Below are positions 59,041 through 64,000 of a DNA stretch of 64,000 nucleotides, piece by piece. The DNA lies in the NCBI RefSeq assembly GCF_964019385.1, contig NC_088650.1, positions 21,585,502 through 21,649,501 of the forward strand, given 5' to 3'. The first letter of the stretch is position 1, and every line of letters starts with the position of its first letter. The position numbers were made by a program, and so were the translations under genes. The notes under the pieces were generated by a model. That model worked only from the letters and a program-made list of their open reading frames with translations. It did no database searches and was not told where the DNA came from. This DNA is from Sycon ciliatum. Lineage: Eukaryota > Porifera > Calcarea > Leucosolenida > Sycettidae.

Positions 59041-62000
59041 GTACCTCTCTATAACATGACCCAGCTGTAATTTCAGTGGTCGCATTGTTTTAATTTTTGT
59101 TTTTTTTGTAGGGCGCTGGCATCCGCATTCAGTGACCCAGAAAATTTGGCACTGCTGTGAATAGTTTAGTCGCAAAGTGAAGATTCACGGGTAAAAAGCC
59201 CCAAACTTCTAGATAGGTTCTTTTTCAGCTTTCAGCAGCCCTGGGTGAGTTCTTTAGAGAAATGTGGCTCTTTTTCATGGTGCTATTTTTTATGTCCAGC
59301 TACACAACGAGATGAAGATGGTCATTGTAATTTTCTGAGCTGCGAACGGGCAGAAAGGTGAGAAAATGTCGGATTTTGACCATTTGTGCTGACCTTTCAA
59401 TTTCAACGTACCTCTCTAAAACATGACCCAGCTGTAATTTCAGTGGTCGCATTGGTTTCATTTTTGGTTTGCTTGTAGGGCGCTGGCACCCACAATCAGT
59501 GACCCTAAAAAATTGGCACTGCTGTGAATAGTTTAGTCGCAAAGTAAAGATTCACGGGTAAAAAGCCCCAAACTTCTAGATAGGTTCTTTTTCAGCTTTC
59601 AGCAGCCCTGGGTGAGTTCTTTAGAGAAATGTGGCTCTTTTTCATGGTGCTATTTCCTATGTCCAGCTACACAACGAGATGAGGATGTTCATTGTCATTT
59701 TCTGAGCTGCGAACGGGCAGAAAGGTGAGAAAATGTCGGATTTTGACCATTTGTGCTGACCTTTCAATTTCGACGTACCTCTCTATACCGTGACCCAGCT
59801 GTAATTTCAGTGGTCGCATTGGTTTCATTTTTGGTTTGCTTGTAGGGCGCTGGTTCCCGCATTGAGTGACCTAGAAAATTTGGCACTGCTTTGACGAGTT
59901 TAGTCGCAAAGTGAAGATTCACTGGTAAAAAGCCCCAAACTTCTAGATAGGTTCTTTTTCAGCTTTCAGCAGCCCTGGGTGAGTTCTTTAGAGAAATGTA
60001 GCTCTTTTTCATGGTGCTATTTTCTATGTCCAGCTACACAACGAGATGAGGATGGTCATTGTCATTTCCTGAGCTGCGAACGGGCAGAAAGGTGAGAAAA
60101 TGTCGGGTTTTGACCATTTGTGCTGACCTGTCAATTTCGACGTACCTCTCTATAACGTGACCCAGCTGTAATTTCAGTGGTCGCATTGGTTTCATTTTTG
60201 GTTTGCTTGTAGGGCGCTGGCACTTGCATTCAGTGACCCAGAAAATTTGGCACTGCTGTGAATAGTTTAGTCGCAAAGTGAAGATTCACGGGTAAAAAGC
60301 CCTAAACTTCTAGATAGGTTCTTTTTCAGCTTTCAGCAGCCCTGGGTGAGTTCTTTAGAGAAATGTGGGTCTTTTTCATGGTGCTATTTTTTATGTCCAG
60401 CTACATAACGAGATGAAGATGGTCATTGTCATTTTCTGAGCTGCGAACGGGCAGAAAGGTGAGAAAATGTCGGATTTTGACCATTTGTGCTGACCTTTCA
60501 ATTTCAACGTACCTCTCTATAACATGACCCAGCTGTAATGTCAGCGGTCGCATTGGTTTCATTTTTGGTTTGCTTGTAGGGGGCTGGCACCCACAATCAG
60601 TCACCCTAAAAATTTGGCACTGCGGTGAATAGTTTAGTCGCAAAGTGAAGATTCACGGGTAAAAAGCCCCAAACTTCTAGATAGGTTCTTTTTCAGCTTT
60701 CAGCAGCCCTGGGTGAGTTCTTTAGAGAAATGTAGCTCTTTTTCATGGTGCTATTTTCTATGTCCAGCTACACAACGAGATGAAGATGGTCATTGTCATT
60801 TTCTGAGCTGCGAACGGGCAGAAAGGTGAGAAAATGTCGGATTTTGACCATTTGTGCTGACCTTTCAATTTCAACGTACCTCTCTATAACATGACCCAGC
60901 TGTACTTTCAGTGGTCGCATTGATTTCATTTTTGGTTTGCTTGTAGGGCGCTGGCACCCGCATTCAGTGACCCAGAAAATTTGGCACTGCTGTGACGAGT
61001 TTAGTCGCAAAGTGAAGATTCACGTGTAAAAAGACCCAAACTTCTAGATAGGTTCTTTTTCAGCTTTCAGCAGCCCTGGGTGAGTTCTTTAGAGAAATGT
61101 GGCTCTTTTTCATGGTGCTATTTTTGATGTCAAGCTACACAACGAGATGAAGATGGTCATTGTCATTTTCTGAGCTGCGAACGGGCAGAAAGGTGAGAAA
61201 ATGTCGGATTTTGACCATTTGTGCTGACCTTTCAATTTCAACGTACCTCTCTATAACATGACCCAGCTGTAATTTCAGTGGTCGCATTGATTTCATTTTT
61301 GGTTTGCTTGTAGGGCGCTGGCACCCGCATTCAGTGACCCAGAAAATTTGGCACTGCTGTGAATAGTTTAGTCGCAAAGTGAAGATTCACGGGTAAAAAG
61401 CCCCAAACTTCTAGATAGGTTCTTTTTCAGCTTTCAGCAGCCCTGGGTGAGTTCTTTAGGGAAATGTGGCTTTTTTTCATGGTGCTATTTTCTATGTCCA
61501 GCTACACAACGAGATGAGGATGGTCATTGTCATTTTCTGAGCTGCGAACGGGCAGAAAGGTGAGAAAATGTCGGATTTTGACCATTTGTGCTGACCTTTC
61601 AATTTCAACGTACCTCTCTATAACATGACCCAGCTGTAATTTCAGTGGTCGCATTGATTTCATTTTTGGTTTGCTTGTAGGGCGCTGGCACCCACATTCA
61701 GTGACCCAGAAAATTTGGCACTACTGTGACGAGTTTAGTCGCAAAGTGAAGATTCACGGGTAAAAAGCCTCAAACTTCTAGATAGGTTCTTTTTCAGCTT
61801 TCAGCAGCCCTGGGTGAGTTCTTTAGAGAAATGTGGGTCTTTTTCATGGTGCTATTTTCTATGTCCAGCTACACAACGAGATGAGGATGGTCATTGTCAT
61901 TTTCTGAGCTGCGAACGGGCAGAAAGGTGAGAAAATGTCGGATTTTGACCATTTGTGCTGACCTTTCAATTTCAACGTACCTCTCTATAACATGACCCAG

Positions 62001-64000
62001 CTGTAATTTCAGTGGTCGCATTGATTTCATTTTTGGTTTGCTTGTAGGGCGCTGGCACCCGCATTCAGTGACCCAGAAAATTTGGCACTGCTGTGAATAG
62101 TTTAGTCGCAAAGTGAAGATTCACGGGTAAAAAGCCCCAAACTTCTAGATAGGTTCTTTTTCAGCTTTCAGCAGCCCTGGGTGAGTTCTTTAGAGAAATG
62201 TGGCTTTTTTTCATGGTGCTATTTTCTATGTCCAGCTACACAACGAGATGAGGATGGTCATTGTCATTTTCTGAGCTGCGAACGGGCAGAAAGGTGAGAA
62301 AATGTCGGATTTTGACCATTTGTGCTGACCTTTCAATTTCAACGTACCTCTCTATAACATGACCCAGCTGTAATTTCAGTGGTCGCATTGATTTCATTTT
62401 TGGTTTGCTTGTAGGGCGCTGGCACCCGCATTCAGTGACCCAGAAAATTTGGCACTGCTGTGACGAGTTTAGTCGCAAAGTGAAGATTCACGGGTAAAAA
62501 GCCCCAAACTTCTAGATAGGTTCTTTTTCAGCTTTCAGCAGCCCTGGGTGAGTTCTTTAGAGAAATGTGGCTCTTTTTCATGGTGCTATTTTCTATGTCC
62601 AGCTACACAACGAGATGAGGATGGTCATTGTCATTTTCTGAGCTGCGAACGGGCAGAAAGGTGAGAAAATGTCGGATTTTGACCATTTGTGCTGACCTTT
62701 CAATTTCAACGTACCTCTCTATAACATGACCCAGCTGTAATTTCAGTGGTCGCATTGATTTCATTTTTGGTTTGCTTGTAGGGCGCTGGCACCCGCATTC
62801 AGTGACCCAGAAAATTTGGCACTGCTGTGAATAGTTTAGTCGCAAAGTGAAGATTCACGGGTAAAAAGCCCCAAACTTCTAGATAGGTTTTTTTTCAGCT
62901 TTCAGCAGCCCTGGGTGAGTTCTTTAGAGAAATGTGGCTTTTTTTCATGGTGCTATTTTCTATGTCCAGCTACACAACGAGATGAGGATGGTCATTGTCA
63001 TTTTCTGAGCTGCGAACGGGCAGAAAGGTGAGAAAATGTCGGATTTTGACCATTTGTGCTGACCTTTCAATTTCAACGTACCTCTCTATAACATGACCCA
63101 GCTGTAATTTCAGTGGTCGCATTGATTTCATTTTTGGTTTGCTTGTAGGGCGCTGGCACCCGCATTCAGTGACCCAGAAAATTTGGCACTGCTGTGAATA
63201 GTTTAGTCGCAAAGTGAAGATTCACGGGTAAAAAGCCCCAAACTTCTAGATAGGTTCTTTTTCAGCTTTCAGCAGCCCTGGGTGAGTTCTTTAGAGAAAT
63301 GTGGCTCTTTTTCATGGTGCTATTTTTTATGTCAAGCTACACAACGAGATGAAGATGGTCATTGTCATTTTCACAGCTGCGAACGGGCAGAAAGGTGAGA
63401 AAATGTCGGATTTTGACCATTTGTGCTGACCTTTCAATTTCAACGTACCTCTCTATAACATGACCCAGCTGTAATTACAGTGGTCGCATTGATTTCATTT
63501 TTGGTTTGCTTGTAGGGCGCTGGCACCCGCATTCAGTGACCCAGAAAATTTGGCACTGCTGTGAATAGTTTAGTCGCAAAGTGAAGATTCACGGGTAAAA
63601 AGCCCCAAACTTCTAGATAGGTTCTTTTTCAGCTTTCAGCAGCCCTGGGTGAGTTCTTTAGAGAAATGTGGCTTTTTTTCATGGTGCTATTTTCTATGTC
63701 CAGCTACACAACGAGATGAGGATGGTCATTGTCATTTTCTGAGCTGCGAACGGGCAGAAAGGTGAGAAAATGTCGGATTTTGACCATTTGTGCTGACCTT
63801 TCAATTTCAACGTACCTCTCTATAACATGACCCAGCTGTAATTTCAGTGGTCGCATTGATTTCATTTTTGGTTTGCTTGTAGGGCGCTGGCACCCGCATT
63901 CAGTGACCCAGAAAATTTGGCACTGCTGTGAATAGTTTAGTCGCAAAGTGAAGATTCACGGGTAAAAAGCCCCAAACTTCTAGATAGGTTCTTTTTCAGC
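59041..64000 (-). repeat. 367-bp satellite, right-edge block (about 13.5 monomers, continues past window)
   Basis: Same satellite and orientation, starting at the duplicated GTAC. Monomers beyond about 61.1 kb are highly uniform. A variant GTGACGAGTTTAG (giving MRLNSSQQ in the ORF) appears at about 60993, 61728 and 62462, every second monomer, which indicates a local 734-bp dimer. The array runs off the right edge. Confidence 0.95.

Noticed and set aside
11092-64000. CENP-B box in the satellite monomer.
   Set aside because: The only CGGG words (in GAACGGGC and TTCACGGGTAAA) lack the A three bases before and the upstream TTCG needed for the box.
9801-64000. CRISPR-like array because of regular repeats.
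   Set aside because: Units are 367 bp, contiguous and without unique spacers; this is satellite DNA.

Overview
The window is eukaryotic, almost certainly animal, DNA with no recognisable intact host gene. The evidence is non-LTR, LTR and cut-and-paste transposons with host-style target duplications, a splice-donor-bearing fragment or two, and about 45 kb of tandem satellite. The transposon mix and abundant short palindromes would fit a marine invertebrate such as a sponge or cnidarian, but nothing here fixes the species. No rRNA, tRNA or CRISPR was seen.

Layout. (1) 1-9800 is transposon-littered unique DNA. It holds two LINE remnants near the left edge, a hAT-type MITE with a perfect 8-bp target duplication (2721-3257), a GC-rich MITE-like unit (4691-5090), a PIF/Harbinger-like MITE (6191-6882), a 111-bp near-perfect hairpin (6994-7104), a 26-bp minisatellite, a triplet-rich repeat (8103-8724), a 197-bp MITE (8784-8980) and a frameshifted reverse-transcriptase-tail fragment (about 9234-9470). 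(2) From 9801 to the right edge lies an array of roughly 120 copies of a 367-bp satellite. The first three copies point one way (9801-10952); all the rest point the other way. The switch point carries a 118-bp end fragment of a transposon whose longer copy sits at 57203-59040.

Four elements interrupt the inverted array: a TIR element with a 2-bp TG duplication (15764-17181), a TA-flanked element with perfect 36-bp TIRs (19993-21022), a 5.1-kb Ty3/gypsy chromovirus (47429-52538) and a GTAC-flanked TIR element (57203-59040). The satellite has nested higher-order structure: four-monomer units with three-monomer derivatives (about 22.9-36.1 kb), a 4775-bp-offset segmental duplication inside that block, a seven/eight-monomer duplication (about 36.8-42.3 kb), a three-monomer unit (about 42.8-47.4 kb) and a dimer-like alternation near the right end. 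This is the local homogenisation expected of centromeric or other heterochromatic satellite.

The chromovirus is the only coding unit with clear function. It reads leftwards: 159-bp LTR, initiator-Met-tRNA-like primer site, Gag, then protease, reverse transcriptase, RNase H, integrase and a C-terminal chromodomain in the -1 frame. The Gag/Pol overlap holds a canonical slippery heptamer followed by a 9-bp stem that can form an H-type pseudoknot. Gag has an in-frame UGA inside its zinc knuckle. The LTRs differ at one base, so the insertion is young, and the chromodomain offers a plausible reason for landing in satellite heterochromatin.
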